This document shows, piece after piece, positions 25,372 through 31,947 of a stretch of 42,502 nt of DNA (positions are counted from its first letter, which is position 1; every line of letters begins with the position of its first letter). The stretch lies in assembly GCA_017399105.1 (NCBI GenBank), contig JAFQEJ010000046.1, forward strand, positions 1 through 42,502, in the 5' to 3' direction. The DNA is from Clostridia bacterium. GTDB taxonomy: Bacteria > Bacillota > Clostridia > Oscillospirales > CAG-272. The position numbers and the translations under genes are program-made. Below the pieces are notes generated by a model. It saw only the letters and a program-made list of their open reading frames with translations. It was not told where the DNA came from and ran no database searches.

Positions 25372-26447
25372 AGCGCTACGAAAAGCTTCTGCGTGCTGTC
25401 AGCCGCTACATGATATTCTTTGGCATGGTGGCTTTTGTGATCACCTGCTGTATGATGCTCTTTGTGTCTACGCTGGCAGCCACGATGGAGATTGAGTTGA
25501 CCGGCGATAATTTGAGCGAAGCGGCAAAGCTGACTTTTTTGAATGTACTGCTGCTCAGTTTGATTTATTCCGTATTTGACTTTATTCGCCGTAAGATTAC
25601 GGTAGATCGTCCAGTCAGGCAGATAACCGCCGCGGCGGAGCGCATGATTGCGGGAGATTTTTCTGTTCGCATTCCTCATGTCGGCAGATTCGGCTCTGAC
25701 GAAAGCTTCAGTGAGATCATTGACTGCTTCAACCGCATGGCGGAGGAGCTGTCGGGGGTAGAGACACTGAGAAGCGATTTTATTGCAAATGTTTCGCATG
25801 AGATGAAGACACCTCTTGCCATTATTCAAAATTACGGCAGACTGCTCTCAAATCCGACGCTGTGCGAAGAAGAACGACTTGAATATGCTGCCGCTGTTAC
25901 CGAAGGCTCACGCCGACTGTCCGATCTGATGACGAATATTCTCAAGCTGAATCGATTGGAGAATCAGCAGATCTATCCGCAGGCAAAGGAATATGATCTT
26001 GGTGAACAGCTATGTGAGTGTCTGCTTGCATATGAGAATGTCTGGGAGCGGGGAAAAATTGAAATTGAAACCGACATCGCCGAAGATGTGAAGATCAAGA
26101 CAGATGAAGAACTGCTCGCGCTGGTCTGGAACAACCTTCTCTCCAATGCCTTTAAATTTACAGAGCCGGGTGGAAAGGTAAAGATTTCGGTTAGGGGGGG
26201 CGATTATTATGCGGTGGTCAAGGTAAGTGATACCGGCTGCGGCATGACTCCCGAGGTTGGCGCACACATCTTTGAAAAATTTTATCAGGGCGATACATCT
26301 CATGCCACTGCAGGTAATGGATTAGGACTGGCTCTTGTAAAACGCATCATGGATATTACAGGCGGCGAACTTTCGGTCAGCAGTGCTCCCGGCGTTGGAA
26401 CAACCTTTACTGTACAATTAAAAAATATTGTTGAAAATCGGAGCTAA
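25368..26447 (+). CDS. Sensor histidine kinase
   Basis: This 359-residue membrane kinase begins at GTG 25368, overlapping the regulator stop by 4 bases. It contains TM1 (about 14-38), a short loop, TM2 (about 55-71), HAMP (about 73-128), HisKA with His144 in NVSHEMKTPL, and HATPase (about 240-355) with DTGCGMTP and GNGLGLALVKRI. The extracytoplasmic loop is only about 15 residues, so it probably senses the membrane or a partner protein rather than a soluble ligand. The small two-helix membrane protein that follows is a candidate partner. Confidence 0.91.
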   Translation: MKRYEKLLRAVSRYMIFFGMVAFVITCCMMLFVSTLAATMEIELTGDNLSEAAKLTFLNVLLLSLIYSVFDFIRRKITVDRPVRQITAAAERMIAGDFSVRIPHVGRFGSDESFSEIIDCFNRMAEELSGVETLRSDFIANVSHEMKTPLAIIQNYGRLLSNPTLCEEERLEYAAAVTEGSRRLSDLMTNILKLNRLENQQIYPQAKEYDLGEQLCECLLAYENVWERGKIEIETDIAEDVKIKTDEELLALVWNNLLSNAFKFTEPGGKVKISVRGGDYYAVVKVSDTGCGMTPEVGAHIFEKFYQGDTSHATAGNGLGLALVKRIMDITGGELSVSSAPGVGTTFTVQLKNIVENRS

Positions 26448-26448
26448 A

Positions 26449-26826
26449 ATGGATAACAAAAACAACAATTCTTTTGAATATACCTATTCCGCACCTCAGC
26501 AGGAAGAAATCAAGCGTATCCGTGAGAAGTATCTTCCTCGCGAAGCTGATAAAATGGAGCAGCTTCGCCGTCTTGATCAGCGCACCACAGAGAAGGCAAG
26601 AAATTTTTCGCTTACATGCGGAATAATCAGTGTCCTGCTTCTCGGCTTCGGTATGAGCTGTGTTATGGTCTGGAGCGAAATTCTGTTTATACCCGGCATT
26701 ATCATAGGCTTGCTCGGCATTTCCGGAGTCTCCATGACATATCCACTGTATCAATACATCACAAGACGCGAGAGGGAGAAGATTGCGCCGGAAATTATTC
26801 GTCTGACCGATGAATTAATGAAATAA
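26449..26826 (+). CDS. Small two-helix membrane protein of unknown function
   Basis: This 125-residue protein has a charged N-terminal half (1-50) that may form a coiled coil, two transmembrane helices (about 53-75 and 80-100) and a charged C-terminal tail. The frame is open from 26428, but ATG 26449 is preceded by CGGAGC with good spacing and lies 1 base after the kinase stop. It is therefore almost certainly translated with the two-component system. I recognise no named family. Confidence 0.75.
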   Translation: MDNKNNNSFEYTYSAPQQEEIKRIREKYLPREADKMEQLRRLDQRTTEKARNFSLTCGIISVLLLGFGMSCVMVWSEILFIPGIIIGLLGISGVSMTYPLYQYITRREREKIAPEIIRLTDELMK

Positions 26827-26828
26827 AA

Positions 26829-26877
26829 TAAGGCAGCCTGTGATGAAGAAAATCATGCAGACTGCCTTAATTTTTTT
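26829..26877. terminator. Terminator between the two-component operon and the DUF3793 gene
   Basis: TAAGGCAG (26829-26836) pairs with CTGCCTTA (26862-26869). An inner stem TGAT/ATCA is present and a T7 run follows (26871-26877). It ends the rightward operon and also lies just beyond the stop of the convergent leftward DUF3793 gene. Confidence 0.82.
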
Positions 26878-26886
26878 GTGAAGAAA

Positions 26887-27450
26887 TTATCCTGCAACCG
26901 CGAGTCGTTCAAGAGGCTGCCCTTTGGCATGCTTGTCACAGTAGATTGCAGTGCATTTTTTATACTTTGCAAAGGTAAGCTGTGCCGCTGCCTCGTCGCC
27001 GTAGACCTTCCATGCACCCACGCACTTGAAGTTGTCTTTATTCTCGATGAATCCGTGCACATCTTCGGGCGGATAACCGAGAAAAAGACCGATCTCATGG
27101 GGGAATTCCATACGGTCAAATTCAGCCGATTCACGCAGCTTGCGTATGAGCTGTATGATACAGCGCTCGGGAGACATGCCGTCATACCCTCGCTGACTGA
27201 GCAGCATAGAAGCAAAGCTGTTCTGAAGGTCGCGGGTCAAGCGAGTGGGGCGGTAGATATAAATCAGTGCCTTCTTATCGCCGAAGCGCAGAGGAAGAAC
27301 ACGCAGTCCCTTCTTCTTCAGCCTGCGGTTCAGTGCGCGGATGAATTCACGTACATCTTCATGGGAGGTGTGCTCACAGGTGAACATATTTCCGGTTTTA
27401 AGACCTGCAAGTGTGGGGGAGCAGTGTCTGACAAGGATTTGTTCTGACAT
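26887..27450 (-). CDS. DUF3793 family protein
   Basis: This 187-residue cytoplasmic protein matches the DUF3793 family. It opens with 'ILVRHCSPTLAGLKTGNMF' (residues 5-23) and contains 'LLSQRGYDG..PERCIIQL' and 'FPHEIGLFLGYPPEDV' further on. The family is widespread in Clostridia and usually encoded near ferrous iron transporters or flavodoxins; its biochemical role is unknown. Here it follows a DUF2325 gene with a 38-base gap, downstream of an iron-box-type palindrome (27807-27822). Co-regulation with the feo operon is therefore inferred. Start ATG 27450 follows GGAGG. Confidence 0.87.
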   Translation of the reverse strand: MSEQILVRHCSPTLAGLKTGNMFTCEHTSHEDVREFIRALNRRLKKKGLRVLPLRFGDKKALIYIYRPTRLTRDLQNSFASMLLSQRGYDGMSPERCIIQLIRKLRESAEFDRMEFPHEIGLFLGYPPEDVHGFIENKDNFKCVGAWKVYGDEAAAQLTFAKYKKCTAIYCDKHAKGQPLERLAVAG

Positions 27451-27488
27451 TAGGATGCCTCCTTTGCAAAAAAATAACAGGATGGAAA

Positions 27489-27764
27489 TCAGCCGATGTG
27501 CTCGTCAAGGATGCCCTTGAGTGCAGAAATGGAGCTGCTGTGTGAGCGTGCAATGCGGGTGCAGTCGCCTGCCACATTGAGAGCACAGCGAATCATCTTA
27601 TGGGATACCGTTCCGGTAAAGAGGATCAGCAGATCGGGCGATCCGATGTCGGTCAGCCCTTTTGCCATTTTCGGGTATACTTTAGCCTTGCAGTTGTATG
27701 CGCCGCACAGATCCTTGTACTGACGCACCATACATTCATTTCCTCCAACAATGACAACGCTCAT
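27489..27764 (-). CDS. DUF2325 family protein
   Basis: This 91-residue protein opens with 'VVIVGGNECMVRQYKDLC' and ends with 'ARSHSSSISALKGIL', both typical of DUF2325. These are small Rossmann-like proteins, often encoded beside iron or metal genes, with no established activity. It is the first gene of a two-gene unit with DUF3793. Start ATG 27764 is preceded by AAAGGAGATG. The palindrome GTTAG-N6-CTAAC lies 43 bases upstream of its start codon. Confidence 0.85.
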   Translation of the reverse strand: MSVVIVGGNECMVRQYKDLCGAYNCKAKVYPKMAKGLTDIGSPDLLILFTGTVSHKMIRCALNVAGDCTRIARSHSSSISALKGILDEHIG

Positions 27765-27806
27765 ACGTCATCTCCTTTCAAATACAATCAAAAAATCTGC
27801 AAAATG

Positions 27807-27822
27807 GTTAGTGCATACTAAC
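27807..27822. promoter_or_regulatory. Iron-box-like palindrome A (DUF2325 promoter region)
   Basis: The site reads GTTAG, TGCATA, CTAAC, a perfect 5-bp inverted repeat spaced by 6. It is one of five copies in the feo region and resembles DtxR/MntR-family boxes (core TTAGGTTAACCTAA). Position 43 bases upstream of the DUF2325 start suggests control of that two-gene unit. Confidence 0.7.
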
Positions 27823-27835
27823 TTTGGTTTTTAGT

Positions 27836-27872
27836 ATTACGCCGACAGCGGTAGGAATACTGCCGGCGTAAT
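27836..27872. terminator. Long hairpin between the feo operon and the DUF2325 gene
   Basis: ATTACGCCGACAG (27836-27848) pairs with CTGCCGGCGTAAT (27860-27872), 13 bp with one G-T pair. No T run is present on either strand. It follows the last feo gene on the minus strand and probably limits read-through or protects the 3' end of the feo mRNA. Confidence 0.55.
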
Positions 27873-27902
27873 TCGAGGATGAAATTACCCTGATGGATTT
27901 AC

Positions 27903-28088
27903 TTATTTGGTTTCCGAGCTGTCATTGCCCGGTTCCGCATGGCAGGAGCATCCCATACCGCAGCTTCCGCAGGAACCGCCGCAGGAACAGGAAGCCTTGC
28001 CCGCTTTCTTTTTGCGGATTTCGTTTACAACGATCAGAATAACAATTGCTGCAACGATCGCCGCTACGATAATAGTGGGAAGATTCAT
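27903..28088 (-). CDS. FeoB-associated Cys-rich membrane protein
   Basis: This 61-residue protein has an N-terminal transmembrane helix (about 3-22) and a C-terminal cysteine cluster (eight Cys between residues 34 and 53, as C-x-C-x3-C-x2-C-x3-C-x-C pattern). It is the known small partner often encoded after feoB in Firmicutes. It may bind ferrous iron or an iron-sulfur cluster at the membrane; the role is not proven. It begins 18 bases after the feoB stop, with AGGAG upstream. Confidence 0.88.
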   Translation of the reverse strand: MNLPTIIVAAIVAAIVILIVVNEIRKKKAGKASCSCGGSCGSCGMGCSCHAEPGNDSSETK

Positions 28089-28106
28089 AATAACTCCTGT
28101 ATGTGT

Positions 28107-30293
28107 TTATTTTACATTTACTGTGAGAGTGTCAGTGTTATACTTGTTGGGGCGAACAAGCAGATAGATCAGTACTGCCAGAACCGCAATTGCGAATACA
28201 GTCCAGATGCTGAACACGCCTGTGAAGAGCATACCGATATTGTATACGATAAGCGAGATTGCATATGCAAATGCACACATGTAACCGATGGAAGCCCATG
28301 TCCACTTGGCATTGTTCATTTCACGCTTGATGGCGCCCATAGCTGCAAAGCAGGGAGCACAGAGCAGGTTGAATACCATGAAGGAGAAGCCTGCAAGCTT
28401 GCTGCCGCCAAAGAATTCGCTTCCGATGAGAGCGATGTTCTCAACCTCACCTTCCATAGCACCGAGCAGGTCTGCAGCTGCCTCAGGATTTGCACTAGCC
28501 AGCATGCTGGAGAGAGAACCGAAGGTGCCGACTACCTCTTCCTTTGCAACAAGACCGAGGATGGTTGCGACAGCTGCCTGCCAGTTGCCGAAGCCAAGGG
28601 GAACAAAGAGGAATGCAATCGGTGTGCCGATCAGCTCAAGGATGGAAGCGCCGCCGTTAGCCTCTGTGATGTAGTGGAAGCCGCCCTCAAAGGAGAGACT
28701 GTTGAGGATCCAGATTACAACAGATGCGGCAACGATAACGGTACCTGCACGCTTGATGAAGGACCAGCCGCGCTCCCATGTTGCACGGAATACATTAGAG
28801 GGAACAGGGGCATGATATGCAGGGAGCTCCATAACGAAGGGGGCGGGATCTCCGGCAAACGCTTTGAATTTTTTGAGGATGATACCCGAGATAACAACAG
28901 CGGCAACGCCGATGAAATAAGCAGCAGTAGCAACCCATGCACCGCCGTCAAAGAGAGCGGCTGCAATCAGAGCAACGATAGGCATCTTGGCGCCGCAGGG
29001 GATGAAGCCGGTGGTCATGATGGTCATCTTGCGGTCGCGATCCTGCTCGATGGTACGGGAAGCCATGATACCGGGAACGCCGCAGCCTGTAGCAACCAGC
29101 ATGGGGATGAAGGACTTACCGGAGAGACCGAACTTACGGAAGATACGGTCCATGATGAAAGCAACGCGTGCCATGTATCCGCAGTCCTCAAGGAGAGCGA
29201 GGAGCAGGAAGAGAATCATCATCTGAGGAACGAAACCGAGGACAGCGCCGACACCGCCTACAATACCGTCAGCGATCAGCGAAACAAGCCACTCAGCACA
29301 GCCGATTGCCTCAAGACCGGAAGCAACAGCGGGAACGATGGTCTCGGCAAAGAGTGTGTCGTTCATGAAGCCGACTGTCCAGTCGCCGATGGTACCGATG
29401 GAAATTGTGTATACAAGCCACATCATGACGACAAAGATGGGCAGCGCGAGAATTCGGTTGGTTACGATGCGGTCGATTTTATCCGATACAGTCAAACCTC
29501 CCACGTTCTTTTTCTTATAGCTTCCCTTAATCAGAGAAGCGATGTAAACATAACGCTCGTCTGTGATGATCGATTCAGCATCGTCATCCATTTCGGTTTC
29601 AACCGCTGTGATGTCAGCTTCGATGTGCTTGATCAGCTCATCGGAAAGACCGAGTTGTTCCAGAATTTTTTCATCACGCTCAAAGAGCTTAACTGCGTAC
29701 CAGCGCTGCTGTTCTTCGGGCATATTGTGAAGGGCAGCTTCCTCGATATGTGCGATGGCGTGCTCAACCGATCCGGAGAAATTGTGCCCGGGTGTGGTTT
29801 TTCCGGACTTAGCAGCGGCAATAGCAGCCTCAGCGGCTTCTGCGATGCCGTCACCCTTGAGTGCTGAAATCTCAATGATCTTGCAGCCAAGCGCACGTGA
29901 GAGCTCCGCGGTGTCAATCTTGTCGCCGTTCTTGCGAACAATATCCATCATGTTGATTGCGATGACCACCGGGATGCCGAGCTCGGTGAGCTGAGTTGTG
30001 AGGTAGAGGTTACGCTCCAGATTGGTGCCGTCGATAATATTGAGGATGGCATCGGGGCGTTCACCGATAAGGTAGTTTCTTGCTACAACCTCCTCGAGAG
30101 TGTAGGGAGAGAGCGAATAAATACCGGGAAGGTCGGTGACGATAACATCGTCATGCTTCTTCAGCTTGCCTTCCTTCTTTTCGACAGTAACGCCGGGCCA
30201 GTTGCCCACATACTGATTTGCGCCGGTCAGTGCGTTGAAGAGGGTAGTTTTACCGCAGTTGGGGTTACCTGCAAGGGCGATGCGGATTGACAT
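28107..30293 (-). CDS. feoB: Ferrous iron transporter FeoB
   Basis: This 728-residue protein has an N-terminal cytoplasmic G domain with G1 GNPNCGKTT (residues 9-17), G3 DLPG and G4 NMMD, and a helical GDI-like linker. A membrane part of about 8-11 helices follows, including the two Gate segments. It imports ferrous iron coupled to GTP hydrolysis. It is the third gene of the leftward operon feoA-feoA-feoB-Cys-rich peptide. A palindrome of the iron-box type (30341-30356) lies 48 bases upstream, so it may also have an internal regulated start. Start ATG 30293 follows AAAGGAAG. Confidence 0.96.
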   Translation of the reverse strand: MSIRIALAGNPNCGKTTLFNALTGANQYVGNWPGVTVEKKEGKLKKHDDVIVTDLPGIYSLSPYTLEEVVARNYLIGERPDAILNIIDGTNLERNLYLTTQLTELGIPVVIAINMMDIVRKNGDKIDTAELSRALGCKIIEISALKGDGIAEAAEAAIAAAKSGKTTPGHNFSGSVEHAIAHIEEAALHNMPEEQQRWYAVKLFERDEKILEQLGLSDELIKHIEADITAVETEMDDDAESIITDERYVYIASLIKGSYKKKNVGGLTVSDKIDRIVTNRILALPIFVVMMWLVYTISIGTIGDWTVGFMNDTLFAETIVPAVASGLEAIGCAEWLVSLIADGIVGGVGAVLGFVPQMMILFLLLALLEDCGYMARVAFIMDRIFRKFGLSGKSFIPMLVATGCGVPGIMASRTIEQDRDRKMTIMTTGFIPCGAKMPIVALIAAALFDGGAWVATAAYFIGVAAVVISGIILKKFKAFAGDPAPFVMELPAYHAPVPSNVFRATWERGWSFIKRAGTVIVAASVVIWILNSLSFEGGFHYITEANGGASILELIGTPIAFLFVPLGFGNWQAAVATILGLVAKEEVVGTFGSLSSMLASANPEAAADLLGAMEGEVENIALIGSEFFGGSKLAGFSFMVFNLLCAPCFAAMGAIKREMNNAKWTWASIGYMCAFAYAISLIVYNIGMLFTGVFSIWTVFAIAVLAVLIYLLVRPNKYNTDTLTVNVK

Positions 30294-30340
30294 AGTGGTT
30301 TACTTCCTTTCAAATTATAATACTGATAAAAGATAACCGA

Positions 30341-30356
30341 GTTAGGTCTGGCTAAC
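30341..30356. promoter_or_regulatory. Iron-box-like palindrome B (upstream of feoB)
   Basis: The site reads GTTAG, GTCTGG, CTAAC. It lies in the 109-base gap between feoA and feoB. I see no convincing sigma-A hexamers around it, so it could be an operator of a weak internal promoter or an elongation roadblock. Confidence 0.65.
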
Positions 30357-30371
30357 CTTTTGGGAAGAATG

Positions 30372-30399
30372 AATTGAACCCGAGGCTGCGAGTTCAATT
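30372..30399. other. Hairpin between feoA and feoB
   Basis: AATTGAAC (30372-30379) pairs with GTTCAATT (30392-30399) around a 12-base, G+C-rich interior. It starts 4 bases past the feoA stop. The minus-strand continuation is only moderately T-rich (CATTCTTCCC), so it is a weak terminator or an mRNA processing or stability element that could set the feoA:feoB ratio. Confidence 0.5.
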
Positions 30400-30402
30400 G
30401 TG

Positions 30403-30627
30403 TTATGCTTCGATTTCGATCATGTCGGCATCTGCTTTACGGATGGAAAGCTCGTAGCCGCGAACGGTGATCTCAATCGGATCGCCCAGCGGAGCCACCT
30501 TGCGGATGTAAACCTCGACGCCCTTGGTAAGACCCATATCCATAATGCGGCGCTTGACTGCACCTTCACCATGAAGTTTAACGACCTTGACTGTCTCGCC
30601 GACCTTTGCTTGCTTCAGCGTGTTCAT
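30403..30627 (-). CDS. feoA: FeoA domain protein (second of two)
   Basis: This 74-residue SH3-like FeoA protein contains 'GEGAVKRRIMDMGLTKG' and 'RGYELSIRKADADMIEI'. The family binds FeoB at the cytoplasmic side and is required for iron uptake in several species. It lies 109 bases upstream of feoB and 146 bases downstream of another feoA. Start ATG 30627 follows CAGGAGG. Confidence 0.9.
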   Translation of the reverse strand: MNTLKQAKVGETVKVVKLHGEGAVKRRIMDMGLTKGVEVYIRKVAPLGDPIEITVRGYELSIRKADADMIEIEA

Positions 30628-30773
30628 TGTGTGTCCTCCTGTGATGTACTGTAATATAATTATATATGTAAGAAAATTATATAATTCGGATATTGTCCAT
30701 TATCGCGGATCTCAACTCATAACTGTTCTGCGTCATTTCCCAAGAATTGGCGCGAATTATAAAAATCCGGAGC

Positions 30774-30986
30774 TTAGATCATAATTTTCTGCGCCATTTC
30801 TTTGGAAATGGCTACACGAGCTTCTTTGACCTTTACGATAATATTTCCGGCCATCTCGTTCATGATAATGACCTCGGTACCGGAAACAAAACCGAGATTT
30901 TCAAGATGCTTCTTGATCTCGGGTGAGCCTCCGATCCGCTTGACTGTGTTTGATTCTCCAACGCTGGCAAGAGTTAACGGCATCAT
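30774..30986 (-). CDS. feoA: FeoA domain protein (first of two)
   Basis: This 70-residue FeoA paralogue contains 'KKHLENLGFVSGTEVIIMNE' and 'VKVKEARVAISKEMAQKIMI'. Two divergent FeoA proteins in one operon are common in Clostridia and may act as a pair with FeoB. It is the first gene after the two regulated promoters at 31071-31099 and 31229-31257. Start ATG 30986 follows AGAGGATC. Confidence 0.9.
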   Translation of the reverse strand: MMPLTLASVGESNTVKRIGGSPEIKKHLENLGFVSGTEVIIMNEMAGNIIVKVKEARVAISKEMAQKIMI

Positions 30987-31016
30987 ACTTGTGTGATCCT
31001 CTTTTGCTGTGATTTT

Positions 31017-31032
31017 GTTAGCTTAACCTAAC
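31017..31032. promoter_or_regulatory. Iron-box-like palindrome C
   Basis: The site reads GTTAG, CTTAAC, CTAAC. In the leftward direction its inside is TTAGGTTAAGCTAA, the closest of the five to the known DtxR/MntR-type core. It lies exactly 31 bases (three helical turns) from site D, which fits cooperative binding on one face of the DNA. Confidence 0.72.
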
Positions 31033-31047
31033 TCGTATGCGTGCATG

Positions 31048-31063
31048 ATTAGCTTTGTCTAAC
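31048..31063. promoter_or_regulatory. Iron-box-like palindrome D at the P1 start site
   Basis: The site reads ATTAG, CTTTGT, CTAAC. It begins 7 bases beyond the -10 of promoter P1 (31071-31076) and so covers the predicted transcription start, a position where binding would block RNA polymerase. Confidence 0.72.
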
Positions 31064-31070
31064 TAAAGAT

Positions 31071-31099
31071 AGTATACTCTTTCCAATTCGATTTGTCAA
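31071..31099 (-). promoter_or_regulatory. feo operon promoter P1
   Basis: On the minus strand, TTGACA (31099-31094), 17 bases and TATACT (31076-31071) form a near-consensus sigma-A promoter about 80 bases upstream of the first feoA. Sites D and C lie directly downstream, so strong intrinsic activity held down by a metal-dependent repressor is the expected mode. Confidence 0.88.
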
Positions 31100-31209
31100 T
31101 CGGATTTTTAAAGAACATAAAAGATTTTGTCATTTTCGGCAGAGTGCGTAAAAACGGAATTATATTCTTTTCTTACTTGTGCAGCTTCAACGAATTGAAG
31201 AATCATGAG

Positions 31210-31225
31210 GTTAGAATATACTAAC
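31210..31225. promoter_or_regulatory. Iron-box-like palindrome E at the P2 start site
   Basis: The site reads GTTAG, AATATA, CTAAC. It begins 4 bases beyond the -10 of promoter P2 and covers its predicted start site, the same arrangement as site D at P1. Confidence 0.72.
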
Positions 31226-31228
31226 TAA

Positions 31229-31257
31229 ATTGTAGCATTGATATTTCACTTTGTCAA
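31229..31257 (-). promoter_or_regulatory. feo operon promoter P2
   Basis: On the minus strand, TTGACA (31257-31252), 17 bases and TACAAT (31234-31229) give a second near-consensus promoter 158 bases upstream of P1. The stretch between P2 and P1 holds a short hairpin (31185-31200, CTTCAA/TTGAAG) and no recognised gene. Confidence 0.85.
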
Positions 31258-31373
31258 TAGTTTTTTATTTTTTTAGCATTTAATACCTATGTATAACATC
31301 AGTAATATATGCAAAACTTTGCATAATGTATTTTCATTTTATCCAGTTTTCCTTCCGATCTTCCCGAATAATC

Positions 31374-31402
31374 TTGACATTTCGCTATGTTTGTGCTATG
31401 CT
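31374..31402 (+). promoter_or_regulatory. Promoter of the MarR-ABC operon
   Basis: TTGACA (31374-31379), 17 bases and TATGCT (31397-31402) lie upstream of the MarR gene, reading away from feo. The region 31000-31425 has no protein gene of its own and consists of the divergent control elements described here. Confidence 0.82.
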
Positions 31403-31404
31403 GT

Positions 31405-31416
31405 TTAGGTACCTAA
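31405..31416. promoter_or_regulatory. Perfect palindrome at the MarR start site
   Basis: TTAGGTACCTAA is a perfect 12-bp palindrome located 2 bases after the -10, over the predicted start. Half-sites are spaced by 4 rather than the 6 of the feo boxes, so it is more likely the autoregulatory site of the MarR protein. It shares the TTAG/CTAA half-site, and cross-binding by the iron regulator cannot be excluded. Confidence 0.62.
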
Positions 31417-31452
31417 TCAAGCAGAATGACGTTACAGAAAGTGAAAATACTT

Positions 31453-31947
31453 ATGGATAATAATGAAATTAATAGAAATATAACCTCTGCTGAAGAATCA
31501 CTCGATCTTTCCCTCATGCGGATGATGCGGCGATGCGGACATATGCTCTATCATCGGAACAGCCCGAATTATTCGCAGAATAAGATTCTCCTCCTGCTCA
31601 AGCGGAAGGGAAGCATGAGTCAGCGTGCACTTTGTGATGAGCTTCGGATTCAAGCGGGCAGTCTCAGTGAGATTCTCTGCAAGGTGGAGAGCGCAGGCTA
31701 TATCGAAAAGTGCCGCTGTGATGATGATAAAAGAAATATTTTTATTCATATCACCGAAGCCGGACTGGAACAGGCTGAACGCTTTGAACGTGAGCGCGAG
31801 GAGATCGCTCACAAGCTCTTTGCAAACCTCGATATTTCCGAAAAAGAAGCACTGCTTGCGACTCTTACCAAGCTGCTCAGTGAGTGGGAGTCTATGTGCT
31901 GTTGCTGCTGTGATAAAAAGAACGAAAAGGAGAATCTCCCATGCTGA
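31453..31947 (+). CDS. MarR-family regulator with Cys-rich C-terminus
   Basis: This 164-residue winged-helix protein has a recognition region at about 38-100 ('MSQRALCDELRIQAGSLSEI', wing 'CRCDDDKRNIFIHI'). A terminal tail reads WESMCCCCC and ends LPC, giving six cysteines in the last 20 residues in addition to others in the wing. Such a tail suggests metal or redox sensing (inference). The frame opens at ATG 31426, but ATG 31453 is preferred because a weak AGAAAGTG precedes it; neither start is certain. It overlaps the following ABC gene by 7 bases, so the two form an operon that it probably represses. Confidence 0.84.
   Translation: MDNNEINRNITSAEESLDLSLMRMMRRCGHMLYHRNSPNYSQNKILLLLKRKGSMSQRALCDELRIQAGSLSEILCKVESAGYIEKCRCDDDKRNIFIHITEAGLEQAERFEREREEIAHKLFANLDISEKEALLATLTKLLSEWESMCCCCCDKKNEKENLPC

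Noticed and set aside
27939..29867. 642-codon rightward frame opposite feoB and the Cys-rich gene
   Set aside because: It is open by chance from codon bias; feoB on the other strand is unambiguous and the frame has unnatural Asn/Cys/Asp composition.
31108..31206. 32-codon leftward frame in the feo leader as a gene
   Set aside because: No Shine-Dalgarno and no conserved features; kept only as a low-interest observation.
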